DNA from: Tangfeifania diversioriginum
Lineage (GTDB): Bacteria; Bacteroidota; Bacteroidia; Bacteroidales; Prolixibacteraceae
Assembly (NCBI GenBank): GCA_945873105.1
Contig: CAMCBW010000010.1
Location: 62,001-126,000, forward strand
Direction of reading: 5' to 3'
DNA length: 64,000 nt
A program made the position numbers and the translations under genes. This document shows positions 1-8,845 of the stretch, piece by piece. The notes under the pieces were generated by a model. It was not told the origin of the DNA and searched no databases. It worked only from the letters and a program-made list of their open reading frames with translations. Position 1 is the first letter of the stretch, and the number at the start of each line of letters is the position of its first letter.

Positions 1-1
1 C

Positions 2-922
2 GAAGATGGAGCCTCCGTCTACTCTGCCTCCAAAATTGCCAGGGACGAGTTTCCACAGTACGATGTGACGGTCAGAGGGGCTATTTCCATTGGCCGCAGG
101 TTGATGGACCCCTTGGCAGAACTGGTCAAGATCGATCCCAAGGCCATTGGGGTGGGGCAGTACCAACACGATGTAGACCAGAAAATGCTGCAAAGTTCAC
201 TGGAGGTTTCTGTTGAATCCTGTGTCAACAAGGTAGGGGTAGATCTCAATACCGCCAGTAGCCACCTGCTCCATTACGTCTCCGGACTCAATGCCACCCT
301 GGCACAGAATATTGTGGAGTACCGCAAGGAAAACGGCCCTTTTCCCTCACGGGAAATGTTGCGCAAAGTTCCGCGCATGGGACCAAAAGCCTATGAACAG
401 TGTGCAGGTTTTCTCCGTATTTCGGGGGCAGATAATCCGCTTGACAATTCGGCTGTTCATCCTGAGCGTTACAAACTGGTGGAGAAAATCGCCTCCGACC
501 TCGGTATGCCCCTGGTTGAGCTGATTGGGAAAGAGCAGCTGACTGCCAAAATTGATTTGAACCGTTATGTCAGCAAAGAGGTAGGACTTCCCACCTTAAC
601 AGATATACTTGCCGAATTGTCCAAGCCTGGAAGGGATCCTCGGTCGGGCATCAAACATTTCGAGTTTGCAGAAGGGATCTACTCCATGCAGGACCTGATT
701 CCGGGGATGGTGCTGCCCGGCATCGTCACCAACATCACCCGCTTCGGCGCCTTTGTGGATGTAGGCATCAAACAGGACGGACTGGTGCATATCAGCGAAA
801 TGGCCGATCGCTTCGTCAGTGATCCTGCAGAAATAGTGAAGTTACAGCAGCATGTAAAGGTTCGTGTGGTAGAAGTGGATATACCCAGGAAGAGGATTGC
901 GTTTTCGATGAAGGGGCTCTAG
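2..922 (+). CDS. tex: Tex-like transcription accessory protein, C-terminal part (HhH + S1 RNA-binding domain); 5' end outside window
   Basis: Frame open from base 2: EDGASVYSASKIARDEFPQYDVTVRGAISIGRRLMDPLAELVKIDPKAIGVGQYQHDV is typical Tex; C-terminal S1 motif GIVTNITRFGAFVDVGIKQDGLVHISEM. Confidence 0.93.
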   Translation, partial: EDGASVYSASKIARDEFPQYDVTVRGAISIGRRLMDPLAELVKIDPKAIGVGQYQHDVDQKMLQSSLEVSVESCVNKVGVDLNTASSHLLHYVSGLNATLAQNIVEYRKENGPFPSREMLRKVPRMGPKAYEQCAGFLRISGADNPLDNSAVHPERYKLVEKIASDLGMPLVELIGKEQLTAKIDLNRYVSKEVGLPTLTDILAELSKPGRDPRSGIKHFEFAEGIYSMQDLIPGMVLPGIVTNITRFGAFVDVGIKQDGLVHISEMADRFVSDPAEIVKLQQHVKVRVVEVDIPRKRIAFSMKGL

Positions 923-928
923 CGAGAA

Positions 929-1091
929 GGTTAAAGGATAAAGGTTAAAGGATAAAGGATAAAGTGGCATTGTAGCAGTGCTGCATTCGTGCAGAAAGCT
1001 AAAATAAGAGCGTATGGATTTGCATTCACACGCTCTTATTTTATGACCTCCAGTATTGAAAGTCCAATCCTTTATCCTTTATCCTTTTACT
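929..1091. repeat. Inverted word repeat (AAGGATAAAGG units) flanking the hairpin
   Basis: aaggttaaaggataaaggttaaaggataaaggataaag at ~929-965 and cctttatcctttatccttttac at ~1070-1091 in opposite orientation. Confidence 0.8.
1000..1043. terminator. Bidirectional terminator-like hairpin between convergent tex and GH2
   Basis: taaaataagagcgt / acgctcttatttta, 14-bp perfect arms with 16-nt loop, between convergent genes. Confidence 0.7.
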
Positions 1092-2901
1092 TCAGTGAAT
1101 TACAAACCTCCCTGTTCACCTTCGCTATCCTTCCCTCCTCCAGCTTGATCACCTTCCGGTCGTAGGTCATCAGACCGTTGATTTCCATCTCAACGTCTGT
1201 GGTTTGGGTGTAGACAGCAGCTGAAAAGCCACGGGGAATCAGTACTTTCAGCTTTTCAGCCAGGTCAATGTAGGCATTGGTGGCCTCTTCAGAGGTTTTG
1301 TATTGCACATAGCCCCAGTTGCGGTCTTTGACCCAAAGGTGACTTTCCACCGGCAGACCGATGCCTCCGTATTCTCCCAGCACACAAACCCTTTTACCGT
1401 CGTACATGGCCAGATCCGGGGCCGGGTAGTTGTGGATGTCCATGATGTCACCAACCGGGTAGAAATTGCCCCCACTGGCACTGTTTATCAGTCTGGAGGG
1501 GTCTATTTGTTTGCTCCATGCCGAAATTTCAGCAGTTTTGAACTGTCCCCAGGCTTCGTTGAAAGGGACCCAGGTGACGATGGAGGGGTAGGAGATGTGC
1601 TGGTCGATGATGGCTTTCCACTCTGCCCTGAAGTTCTCTTCTGACTCCTGACTTCTTTCCAGCTCCTTGCCGTTGAAATAGTTGCGTTGCTGCCATTGCG
1701 GACTAACATCGCCACTGGGCATATCCTGCCAGACAAGAATTCCCTCCTTGTCGCAGTGGTAGTACCATCTGGCGGGTTCCACCTTCACATGCTTGCGGAT
1801 CATGTTAAAGCCAAAATCCTTTGTCTTTTTGATGTCGTACAGCAGTGCTTCATCTGTTGGCGCGGTGTACAACCCATCCGGCCACCAGCCCTGGTCGAGC
1901 GGGCCAAACTGGAAATAGTCGTGGTTGTTGAGCTGCATTCGTACGATGCCGTTGGCATCCCTTTTGGCAGAGATTTTGCGCATCCCTGTGTAGCTTTTTA
2001 CCAGGTCCAATGGCTTGCCATTCCTAATCAAGGCTATTTCGAGGTCATAGAGGAAAGGGGATTCAGGGGACCACAATTTTTGTTCGGAAAGGGAGACCAA
2101 TACCTCCTCCCCGGCGGCTGATTTACCGGTGCCTACCACTTTCCCATGGTCCAGAATTTTCACTTCCACAAGGTCTCCCGGTCTCCTTTCGGATGGGGTG
2201 GAGGTAACGGTGAGGGTCTTGTTGTCGATGTCGGGAATCGATTTTACCTGGGTGATGTAGTTTTCGCCAACAGCCTCAATCCAGACGGTCTGCCAGATTC
2301 CGGTAACAGCGGTGTACCAGATTCCCCTTGGATCTTCCACCTGTTTACCCCTGGGCTGAAACCCCTTGTCGGTGGGATCCCAGACACGGACCGTGAGCTT
2401 TTGCACCGATTTGCCCAGGAATGGGGTGATGTCGAATGAAAAGGCGGTATATCCACCCTGGTGACTACCTATCTTGATGTCGTTGATCCACACGTCGGCT
2501 TTCCAGTCAACGGCCCCAAAATTGAGCAGGATCCTCTTCTCTTTCCAACTGCTGGGGATGGTAAAATCACGTTGGTACCAGAGTTCTTTGGTTTGGCCCA
2601 CATTTTTTTGAACGCCGGAAAGACTTGATTCAACAGCGAAAGGGACAAGGATTTTTCCTTCGAATTTGCCTGGAAGTCCGGCTCCCTTGGGTAGTATCGC
2701 ATAATCCCATAGTCCATTGAGGTTTTGCCATTGGTCCCTTACCAGGATGGGTCTTGGATACTCTGGAAGCGGGTTCTGCGGATTGACCTGTTCTGCCCAT
2801 CTGGTTAGAATATGATCTCCGGCAGGTTTCCAGGGCTGGCCAGTTAGTGCGACTGACAAAAACAGCGCCATTGCAAAGAGCTGAAGGTTTAATTTTTTCA
2901 T
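1087..2901 (-). CDS. Glycoside hydrolase family 2-type (beta-galactosidase/glucuronidase-like), secreted
   Basis: Signal-like N-terminus; GH2 jelly-roll motif GLWDYAILPKG, TIM barrel with NMIRKHVKVEPARWYYHCDKEGILVWQDMPS, WVPFNEAWGQ, VLGEYGG. Confidence 0.9.
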   Translation of the reverse strand: MKKLNLQLFAMALFLSVALTGQPWKPAGDHILTRWAEQVNPQNPLPEYPRPILVRDQWQNLNGLWDYAILPKGAGLPGKFEGKILVPFAVESSLSGVQKNVGQTKELWYQRDFTIPSSWKEKRILLNFGAVDWKADVWINDIKIGSHQGGYTAFSFDITPFLGKSVQKLTVRVWDPTDKGFQPRGKQVEDPRGIWYTAVTGIWQTVWIEAVGENYITQVKSIPDIDNKTLTVTSTPSERRPGDLVEVKILDHGKVVGTGKSAAGEEVLVSLSEQKLWSPESPFLYDLEIALIRNGKPLDLVKSYTGMRKISAKRDANGIVRMQLNNHDYFQFGPLDQGWWPDGLYTAPTDEALLYDIKKTKDFGFNMIRKHVKVEPARWYYHCDKEGILVWQDMPSGDVSPQWQQRNYFNGKELERSQESEENFRAEWKAIIDQHISYPSIVTWVPFNEAWGQFKTAEISAWSKQIDPSRLINSASGGNFYPVGDIMDIHNYPAPDLAMYDGKRVCVLGEYGGIGLPVESHLWVKDRNWGYVQYKTSEEATNAYIDLAEKLKVLIPRGFSAAVYTQTTDVEMEINGLMTYDRKVIKLEEGRIAKVNREVCNSLK

Positions 2902-2985
2902 AGAGGATTCAGTTAAAAATATAATTTAAGTTCTATCAGAAATTCCTAGCACAGATTTAAAGCATATTTCTGCTTTACGGTTACA

Positions 2986-3149
2986 ATGAAACCCTATTGC
3001 AGTATGTTTGGCAGCTTCATTGCTTTATGAAACTTCTTTACAGTTTGTTATGCCCTTTCATAAACCTATGAAATGCTTTTACAATTTGTTTAGGACTTTC
3101 ATAACGCAATGACATGCTTTTGCAGTTTGTTTGGGGCTTTCATAGAAAT
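2986..3149. repeat. Tandem array of four 41-bp units
   Basis: Units start at 2986, 3027, 3068, 3109; consensus ATGAAA....TTT.CAGTTTGTTT.GG.CTTTCAT. Confidence 0.85.
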
Positions 3150-3190
3150 CTTGCTTAGAAGAAGAGCCTTTTTAGATTTTAAAAATCAAT

Positions 3191-3308
3191 ATACCGGAGG
3201 TATAATATGTGGGTAGAAAGCAAATGATAGATCAACCATTTCGTCCCGTATGGGACGAGATAATCACGATTTGTCAATTTTCTACCCACATGAAATCCCT
3301 AACGGGAT
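3191..3308. repeat. REP/MITE-like palindrome cluster
   Basis: ATACCggaGGTAT; outer arms atgtgggtagaaa (3207-3219) / tttctacccacat (3279-3291); inner tcgtccc-gtat-gggacga (3241-3258); atccctaacgggat (3295-3308). Confidence 0.7.
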
Positions 3309-3364
3309 TACAAAATTAAATTTAACAGCTTCTAAATATTTAAGCAATTAAAACTAATCAATTT

Positions 3365-3991
3365 TTATTCATTGTCAATCCTTGCAACCACTCTTAACGG
3401 CGAGCTGTCGGCCTCTATTTTTAATGGAAAAGCAAGGAGTTCAAATTCCCGGTAGGGGAGCAATGCTGACAGGTTGGTTAGATTTTCAAGGATCAGTATA
3501 TTTTTGTTTAGCAATATCGTATGGATATTGTAGGGTGCATAATCAGGCGAAGGGAAATCCATACCAACCATTTTCACCCCTTTTTTGACGAGGTGCCAGG
3601 CGGTCGCTTCGCTGATGGCCGGGTAAGTATTGTAATATTCCTGTTTTCCGAAATATTGGTCGAATCCGGCATAAAAAAGCACGATAGAACCAGGAGAAAG
3701 AAGGTCGAAGGCAGATTCGGGCAGGTCAATTTCAGTTTGGCCGCACACATTGACCAGAAATCCCTTTCCGGCGAACATCTCTATCGGGAGTTGGGCAATC
3801 CTGGTAAGGTTTTCTGTCAGGTGCATGAATCCATCCAGGTGGGTACCTGCATGCATGCCGGTGGAGAGCGCAAAATTGTTGTGACCATCTTTCTGGTAAA
3901 ACGACTGCTGCTTCAGGGATACCTCCAAATCCCCAGGGTAGACTGGCATGTTGTCGGAGATTGGGTGGGATAGATCAATGTAGAAGGCCAT
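3365..3991 (-). CDS. Cyclase family protein (kynurenine formamidase-like metal-dependent hydrolase)
   Basis: MAFYIDLSHPISDNMPVYPGD start and metal motif HAGTHLDGFMH. Confidence 0.88.
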   Translation of the reverse strand: MAFYIDLSHPISDNMPVYPGDLEVSLKQQSFYQKDGHNNFALSTGMHAGTHLDGFMHLTENLTRIAQLPIEMFAGKGFLVNVCGQTEIDLPESAFDLLSPGSIVLFYAGFDQYFGKQEYYNTYPAISEATAWHLVKKGVKMVGMDFPSPDYAPYNIHTILLNKNILILENLTNLSALLPYREFELLAFPLKIEADSSPLRVVARIDNE

Positions 3992-4185
3992 GGGATTTTC
4001 GATTTTGGATTTTCGATTTTGGAAAAGGAAGGCTTGATTTGAAGTTTAAAGAAGGTTACACCGAGAAACGAGTAGTTTGAAATGTTTTTTTTGTTTATAA
4101 AGTTTGAAATGTTGTTGCAGATTTTCATTCCCAGATTGCCATTCGACTCATCAACTAGCTCATTGCGAAATAGTTCATGGAGAAG

Positions 4186-4263
4186 TAGTCCCTTAGTCTC
4201 CCAGTCCCTAAGTCTTTCAGTCTCTCCGTCTCTCCGTCATTCCTCCGTCTCTCCGTCGTCCCC
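4186..4263. repeat. GTCYCT-word repeat array at the 3' side of batE
   Basis: agtcccttagtctcccagtccctaagtctttcagtctctccgtctctccgtc...; same words as 53612-53721. Confidence 0.8.
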
Positions 4264-4277
4264 TCGCCCCTTCTTTC

Positions 4278-5051
4278 TTAGATCCGTATCAGCGCACTCT
4301 CCTTCACCCAACCCTTGTTGCCGTCGGCCAACCGGATTTCGATCCAGTCGCCCAACTTGTCGGTGATCTGAACGCTGAGTCCTTCGTGCAGGATAAAGAG
4401 TTCGGTGCCGGATTCGCTGGGAGAGCCTTTCATCCGGACGCTGCGTTCGGTGATCACCCCGCTGTTGTGGTGGACAAGTTTACTGCGCTGGCTTGATCCG
4501 AAAGAGAAGGTGACCAGGCTGTAAACAATGGCCAAAACCGCAAACCAAAAGGTGATTTGTTTGTTCCGGCTGTTGGTGGCAAAGAGAAAAAGGGCAAACA
4601 GCAACAGAAACAGGAAAAAACTTACCAGCGAATGGGTTCCCCAACTATCTGCAGGTCGTGCGCTGATCATTTCGTGCCACCAGCGAAGGAACCCGGGTTC
4701 AGGCAACAGGTCGATGTTGTCGACTACCTGTTTCTTGGCCATCTCAAGGTTGAAAAGCGCATCCTCGTTGCCGGGCGAGAGCTTCAGCGCCCTTTCGTAG
4801 TTGAGGATGGCATAGGTGATGTTGTTCGATTTGTAAAGGGCATTGCCCAGGTTGAAATAGAGATCGAAGGATTCGAATCCCTTGGCAGCTATTGCTTCAT
4901 AGGTTTTTACGGCATCCGTGTATTTAGCATTGGTATATAGCTGATTGCCCTTGGACAGGGAATCCTGAAGTCCGGCAGGTTGTCCGCTGACTGCTTGCAG
5001 GCTGCATGCAAAGAGCAGGACGAGCAAATATTTTTGAATGATATTTTTCAT
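4278..5051 (-). CDS. batE: BatE-like: TPR + membrane segments + SH3 domain
   Basis: TPR region (YFNLGNALYKSNNITYAILNYERALKLSPGNEDALFNLEMAK), two TM segments, C-terminal SH3-like GDWIEIRLADGNKGWV; last gene of Bat operon. Confidence 0.85.
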   Translation of the reverse strand: MKNIIQKYLLVLLFACSLQAVSGQPAGLQDSLSKGNQLYTNAKYTDAVKTYEAIAAKGFESFDLYFNLGNALYKSNNITYAILNYERALKLSPGNEDALFNLEMAKKQVVDNIDLLPEPGFLRWWHEMISARPADSWGTHSLVSFFLFLLLFALFLFATNSRNKQITFWFAVLAIVYSLVTFSFGSSQRSKLVHHNSGVITERSVRMKGSPSESGTELFILHEGLSVQITDKLGDWIEIRLADGNKGWVKESALIRI

Positions 5052-5061
5052 GGCAATTTTC

Positions 5062-6864
5062 CTATTTAATCTCTTTTTCCATTACCGACATCACCTCTGT
5101 TGCTTCATCGTAAAGCTCCTTCATCTTGGCCGATCCTCCACCGGGGGCAAAACGGGCATATTCACAGGTATCAAGGATTTGTACAAACCTTTCGATAATC
5201 CCTGTTGAAACAGCATGTTTCGACAATTCTTCTGACGCCTTCTCCCTTGAGAGCTCGGAGGCTGGAATGGTTAATTTGTCGCTGAGGTATCCCCAGAAAG
5301 CCCGTGTAACAGATTCATAGAACTTTTCGTCGGCTCCCGTTTGAAGGTGACCGCTGGCCTCTTTTAGTCTTTTTAGCGCAACTTTGCTGGCTTTCTTGTT
5401 TTTCATCCTGGCAACGTTGGCATTCTCCCTGATCCGTTTCTGGTTAAGCAGATAGATGGCCAGCAAAGTGAGTGCACCCCCAATGTAAAGCAGATAGAAG
5501 GCAAATGAACCAAAGAAGGTATAGCCCTTTGGTTTAAGTTTCAGATTGGCTGCCTTGATGTAGCGGATGTCGGAGCCGATCTGTTTCAAATCCTCCTTGG
5601 CAACTGCATTTACAGTTTGTGCATGGGTTCCGTCACCTTTTTCTACCCTGATCTGGTATTCTTCCGTGGCTTTGGTTACATATTTTTTTGTACTTGTATC
5701 AAAGTAGACAAACTTGAGGGCTGGGATCGTATAGGTCCCGGCGAATCGTGGAAGAAAGAGGTATTCGAAGGTGATATTCCCGATGAGTCCCTGGTCGGAA
5801 GAGTTGAAATTGCTGTTTGTCTTTGGATCGTAGACTTCAAAATCAGCTGGAAAAGAGATCTTTGGCGGATTGATCAGCTTGATGTTTCCGTTGCCATTCA
5901 CGTCGAGTTTGATGGTAATGGCATCATTTTCCCTGACATTGCGCGAGGTGATGGAAGATCGGATGTCGAACCTTCCCACTGCCCCGGAGAATCCTTCGGG
6001 GGGAGATGGCAGGGGTGAAACATTTACAGATACAGGTTCACTCACAATGGTGGCCTTGACATTGGCAAAAGAGTCAAAAAAATCATCGAACATGCTCTGG
6101 GATTTTTTGACCCGTTGCTGGACGATGCAGTCAATCTTTACGGCCCCAATCTGGATGTTGCCGGTCTGTTGAGGGAAGAGCAGGGTCTTTTTCAGGGTTC
6201 CAACGTTGTAGATCTCTCCGTTGTAGGTCTCTCGTTGCAGGGAGATCTGCTGCGGCAGCAGGATGTCCTGTGCCCAAAATCCTTCAAAATTAGGGATCGA
6301 GATGTCTTCAAAACCATTGAGGTTTACCCTGGAGTAGATTTTAATGGTGGCCGTCAGGTGTTCTCCTTTGTAAAGAGAACGCTTGTCAAGGTTTAATTTG
6401 ACGAAAAGGTCGTTTTTGGAGATGGTACCAGGCGTTGAAGTAGGGGTGTCGACTCCGCCGGTGGAGGGTTTGGCCGATCCTTTTACCACTTCAATGTTTT
6501 GTACATTGGATTTGTATTCTGTCCCATCCACGGTGATGGAGGCTGCGTTGATGTTGAATTTTCCCTCCTTTTTTGCCCGGAGGATGTAAAGATAGGAGAA
6601 GGAGACAGATTGGGAGCTGACCCCGTTGATGATCTGAAATGAGGTGTTCTGCGAGGTAGATGGCCCCATCAATACTTCAAAATCTGCCAGATCCGGGAGT
6701 TTGAGATTCTGTCCTTTTGCATTGACCGTAAAAGCCAGCCTGAACTGCTCTCCCAGTTCAACCACCTGGGGTGCCTCCATGGTGAAAACGACCTTCTCGG
6801 CTGCCCATGCCGGCAGGGCGAGAAGGAAAGCGAAGGTTAGAATTTTTAGCTTTTTTGGAATCAT
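5062..6864 (-). CDS. batD: BatD-like oxygen tolerance protein
   Basis: Signal peptide, repeated beta domains (VELGEQFRLAFTVNAKGQNLKLPDLADFEVLMGPSTSQ), C-terminal TM; operon context. Confidence 0.9.
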   Translation of the reverse strand: MIPKKLKILTFAFLLALPAWAAEKVVFTMEAPQVVELGEQFRLAFTVNAKGQNLKLPDLADFEVLMGPSTSQNTSFQIINGVSSQSVSFSYLYILRAKKEGKFNINAASITVDGTEYKSNVQNIEVVKGSAKPSTGGVDTPTSTPGTISKNDLFVKLNLDKRSLYKGEHLTATIKIYSRVNLNGFEDISIPNFEGFWAQDILLPQQISLQRETYNGEIYNVGTLKKTLLFPQQTGNIQIGAVKIDCIVQQRVKKSQSMFDDFFDSFANVKATIVSEPVSVNVSPLPSPPEGFSGAVGRFDIRSSITSRNVRENDAITIKLDVNGNGNIKLINPPKISFPADFEVYDPKTNSNFNSSDQGLIGNITFEYLFLPRFAGTYTIPALKFVYFDTSTKKYVTKATEEYQIRVEKGDGTHAQTVNAVAKEDLKQIGSDIRYIKAANLKLKPKGYTFFGSFAFYLLYIGGALTLLAIYLLNQKRIRENANVARMKNKKASKVALKRLKEASGHLQTGADEKFYESVTRAFWGYLSDKLTIPASELSREKASEELSKHAVSTGIIERFVQILDTCEYARFAPGGGSAKMKELYDEATEVMSVMEKEIK

Positions 6865-6898
6865 ATTGCTACAATCGTTTTTATATCATCATTCATCA

Positions 6899-7006
6899 AG
6901 TGCCTAAAGTGAACTAAAGTGCCTAGAGTGCCTAAAGTTACGCACTAATTAGATTTGTCGCAAAGTACTTTAGGCACTCCAGGCACTTTAAATACTTTAG
7001 GCACTT
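6899..7006. repeat. Inverted word repeat (AAGTGCCTAAAGTGAACTAAAGTG family)
   Basis: aagtgcctaaagtgaactaaagtgcctagagtgcctaaagtt (6899-6940) vs aaagtactttaggcactccaggcactttaaatactttaggcactt (6962-7006). Confidence 0.85.
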
Positions 7007-7011
7007 CTCTT

Positions 7012-7782
7012 TTACCAGTTCTTGTCCACATTGCGCTTCTCTGCTTTGAGCGCCTGTGCTTTTTTTACCTTTTCCTGGGTCTTCTTTTCATCATTTTCCA
7101 GTGCCTGCAGCATCTGTTCTGCATTCTGCCTGGATATTTTATTTTGTTGCTGCTGTTGTTGCTCTTTTTGCTGATCCTTCTTCTGATCCTGGTTCTGCTT
7201 GTCCTTCTTTTGATCCTGGTCCTTGTTCTGATCTTTGTTCTGATCTTTATTCTGGTCTTTGTTTTGATCCTTGTCCTGATCTTTTTTGTCTTTGTCTTTG
7301 TCCTGATCTTTTTTCTTCTCCTCCTCCTGCTTCATTTTCATGGCATAGGCGAGGTTGTATTTGGTTTCCGGATCATTGGGGGTAAGGCGGAGGGCTTTTT
7401 TATAGGTGGCAATACTCTCATCCAGTTTTTTTTGCACCAGGAATGAATTCCCCATGTTGTGGTAAGCTTTGGATTTATCGTCGGGTAGGGTCGCTTTTTC
7501 AGCAATGGTCTCAAACTCCTTGGCCGATTCTTCCGCTTTTTTCTGTTTGTAGAGGGCATCGGCCAGGTTGAACTGCCATTTCTGGTCTTCGGGTTTCAGT
7601 TCCAAGGCCCTTCTGTAGGCAACTTCCGCTTTTCCAAAACTGACGGTATCGAGTTTGGCGGTATCCTTTAGACCGGTCTCAAACCATTGATTTCCCTCCC
7701 TGACAAACTTCCGTTCCTTCTGAGCCAAGGCAACAGAGGCAGGAAAGAGGAGGAGTAAAATGAGTATATTTCTGATGTTCAT
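7012..7782 (-). CDS. batC: BatC-like TPR protein with highly charged low-complexity C-terminus
   Basis: Likely start MNIRNILILLLLF at 7782 (ATGA overlap with batB stop); TPRs; KDQDKDKDKKDQDKDQNKDQNKDQ tract. Confidence 0.88.
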   Translation of the reverse strand: MNIRNILILLLLFPASVALAQKERKFVREGNQWFETGLKDTAKLDTVSFGKAEVAYRRALELKPEDQKWQFNLADALYKQKKAEESAKEFETIAEKATLPDDKSKAYHNMGNSFLVQKKLDESIATYKKALRLTPNDPETKYNLAYAMKMKQEEEKKKDQDKDKDKKDQDKDQNKDQNKDQNKDQNKDQDQKKDKQNQDQKKDQQKEQQQQQQNKISRQNAEQMLQALENDEKKTQEKVKKAQALKAEKRNVDKNW

Positions 7783-8825
7783 GACAATTGTTTGTTTGTT
7801 CCGAATAACCTGAAATTTTTGAGCCACTTGTTCTTCCGGTCCAGGATGAGGAAATCTGCAAGGATCAGGAAGAAAGCGAGTGCAAGAAAAACTGGAAACC
7901 GGTCATTGTATTCCGAATACTCCCGTGATTCCATCTCTGTTTTCTGCATTTTCTCAATTTCATTGAAGAGATTGTTGAGTCCAACTTCTGCATTGTTCGC
8001 CCGGATGTAGGATCCTCCACCGGCTTCTGCCACCTGTGTCAGCATGGATTCATCCAGTTTGGTTACCACGATGCTGCCCGACTTGTCCTTCAGGAAATCA
8101 CTACTGCCTTCGGTGATCGGGATTGGAGCTCCCTGGGGTAACCCCATTCCTATCGTATGTACGACAATTCCCTTCTCTTTTGCTTTTTTTGCCATTCCAA
8201 CCGCATCGTCTTCGTGGTTTTCGCCATCGGTGATCACGATGATGGCTTTGCTGCCCTGGAAACTCGGTGAGAAGGATTTTAGGGACATTTCAATGGAGGC
8301 CCCAATGGCAGTACCCTGAACGGGCACCACATCAGTGGTGATGGATTCCAGGAAGAGTTTGGCGGAGGTATAATCTGCGGTAATCGGGAGTTGAACGTAA
8401 GCCTGTCCGGCAAAAACAATCAGTCCGATTTTGTCATTTTTGAGCCGGTCGGTGAGCTTGGCAATGGCACGTTTGGCCCTTTCGAGCCTGTTGGGTTTGA
8501 TGTCCTGGGCTTTCATGCTGTTGGAAACATCCAATGCGATGATCAGTTCGACCCCTTTACGTTTGGTCAGGGTGAGTTTTGATCCGAACTGGGGTTGGGC
8601 CAGTGCGGTAATCAGGCAGGTGATGGCCAACAACCAAAGGATGAACTTGATGACAGGTCTTCCGGTAGAGAGGCTGGGCATCAATTGCTCCAACAGCTCC
8701 ATATCTCCAAAGCTTTTTAATTTACGGCTCCTCAGAATCCTGTTGAAAAGAAAGAGGAACACCAACGCAGGGAGAACCAGAAAGATATAGAAGTATTCGG
8801 GGTGAGCGAATCTAAACGAATCCAT
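7779..8825 (-). CDS. batB: BatB, VWA domain membrane protein
   Basis: MIDAS DVSNSM, N-terminal and C-terminal TM segments, VWA fold motifs. Confidence 0.92.
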   Translation of the reverse strand: MDSFRFAHPEYFYIFLVLPALVFLFLFNRILRSRKLKSFGDMELLEQLMPSLSTGRPVIKFILWLLAITCLITALAQPQFGSKLTLTKRKGVELIIALDVSNSMKAQDIKPNRLERAKRAIAKLTDRLKNDKIGLIVFAGQAYVQLPITADYTSAKLFLESITTDVVPVQGTAIGASIEMSLKSFSPSFQGSKAIIVITDGENHEDDAVGMAKKAKEKGIVVHTIGMGLPQGAPIPITEGSSDFLKDKSGSIVVTKLDESMLTQVAEAGGGSYIRANNAEVGLNNLFNEIEKMQKTEMESREYSEYNDRFPVFLALAFFLILADFLILDRKNKWLKNFRLFGTNKQLS

Positions 8826-8845
8826 ATAAATTAATTTTCAGTGCG

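Noticed and set aside
2986-3149. 41-bp array as a CRISPR
   Set aside because: Similarity extends through the whole unit rather than repeat plus unique spacers, only four units, no cas genes in the window.
4082-4366. 94-aa Ser-rich ORF
   Set aside because: Translation of the GTCYCT word-repeat array downstream of batE.
6955-7446. Leu-rich putative membrane ORF on the + strand
   Set aside because: Antisense to the batC low-complexity tract; hydrophobicity is an artefact of the complementary codons.
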